Source: Myxococcales bacterium
GTDB taxonomy: Bacteria > Myxococcota_A > Polyangia > Fen-1088
Direction: 5' to 3'
NCBI GenBank assembly: GCA_003170035.1
Contig: PMZX01000408.1
Coordinates: 4,412-10,924 of the forward strand
DNA length: 6,513 bases
Below the pieces are notes generated by a model that saw only the letters and a program-made list of their open reading frames with translations, was not told where the DNA came from and searched no databases. This document shows positions 6,484-6,513 of this stretch, in pieces. The position numbers and the translations under genes were made by a program. Position 1 is the stretch's first letter. Every line of letters starts with the position of its first letter.

Positions 6484-6513
6484 CGTTGAAGGCACGCTGG
6501 CGGCTCGTACGCG
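6484..6513. other. Short 3' flank with no recognised feature
   Basis: Thirty bases follow the stop codon. I see no inverted repeat with a T-run and no start codon with a ribosome binding site, so neither a terminator nor a next gene can be called. Confidence 0.6.

Noticed and set aside
6484..6513. Transcription terminator after the stop codon
   Set aside because: The 30 bases available show no clear stem-loop followed by a T-run.

Overview
This window is a single gene fragment. One reading frame on the + strand is open from base 1 to a TGA at 6481-6483, and the repeat structure shows that it continues upstream of the window. The 2160 codons present encode an Ala/Ser/Thr/Gly/Lys/Met-rich protein that ends in a compositionally quite different C-terminal module. 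The true start, any signal peptide and the promoter lie outside the window. Only 30 bases follow the stop codon.

Layout: bases 1-90 are the tail of a repeat unit that began upstream. Then come seven tandem repeat units of 279-283 residues: 91-936, 937-1773, 1774-2616, 2617-3459, 3460-4308, 4309-5157 and 5158-6000. Each unit is itself built from about eight related Ala-rich segments of roughly 28-40 residues with a pattern close to L..L..A...A...A..L...A, which suggests a helical repeat within a repeat. Fixed landmarks recur at constant distances: a D-K-x-K-A-K-like motif whose final Asp lies 11 residues before each junction, a P-G-S-N-A-E-S-like junction, a Cys at +22, a second Cys at +133 to +135 and an M-E-G-x-G-x-L-G-L-S-like turn. 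Silent sites between copies are heavily diverged while the protein pattern is kept, so the array looks old and under selection. It does not look like a recent expansion or an assembly error. The seventh unit is the most diverged: it loses Lys and the junction motif and leads into the C-terminal module (6001-6480), a predicted beta-sandwich that resembles C-terminal modules I associate with myxobacterial secreted proteins.

Organism: the high GC content, strongly GC-ending codons, the giant repetitive protein and the C-terminal module suggest a large-genome, high-GC bacterium. Myxococcota (Polyangia-like) is my best guess, by recollection of family appearance only. I do not recognise a named family for the repeats and assign no function. 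A long helical stalk or surface/matrix protein that presents a C-terminal binding module is the most natural structural reading, but it is inference.
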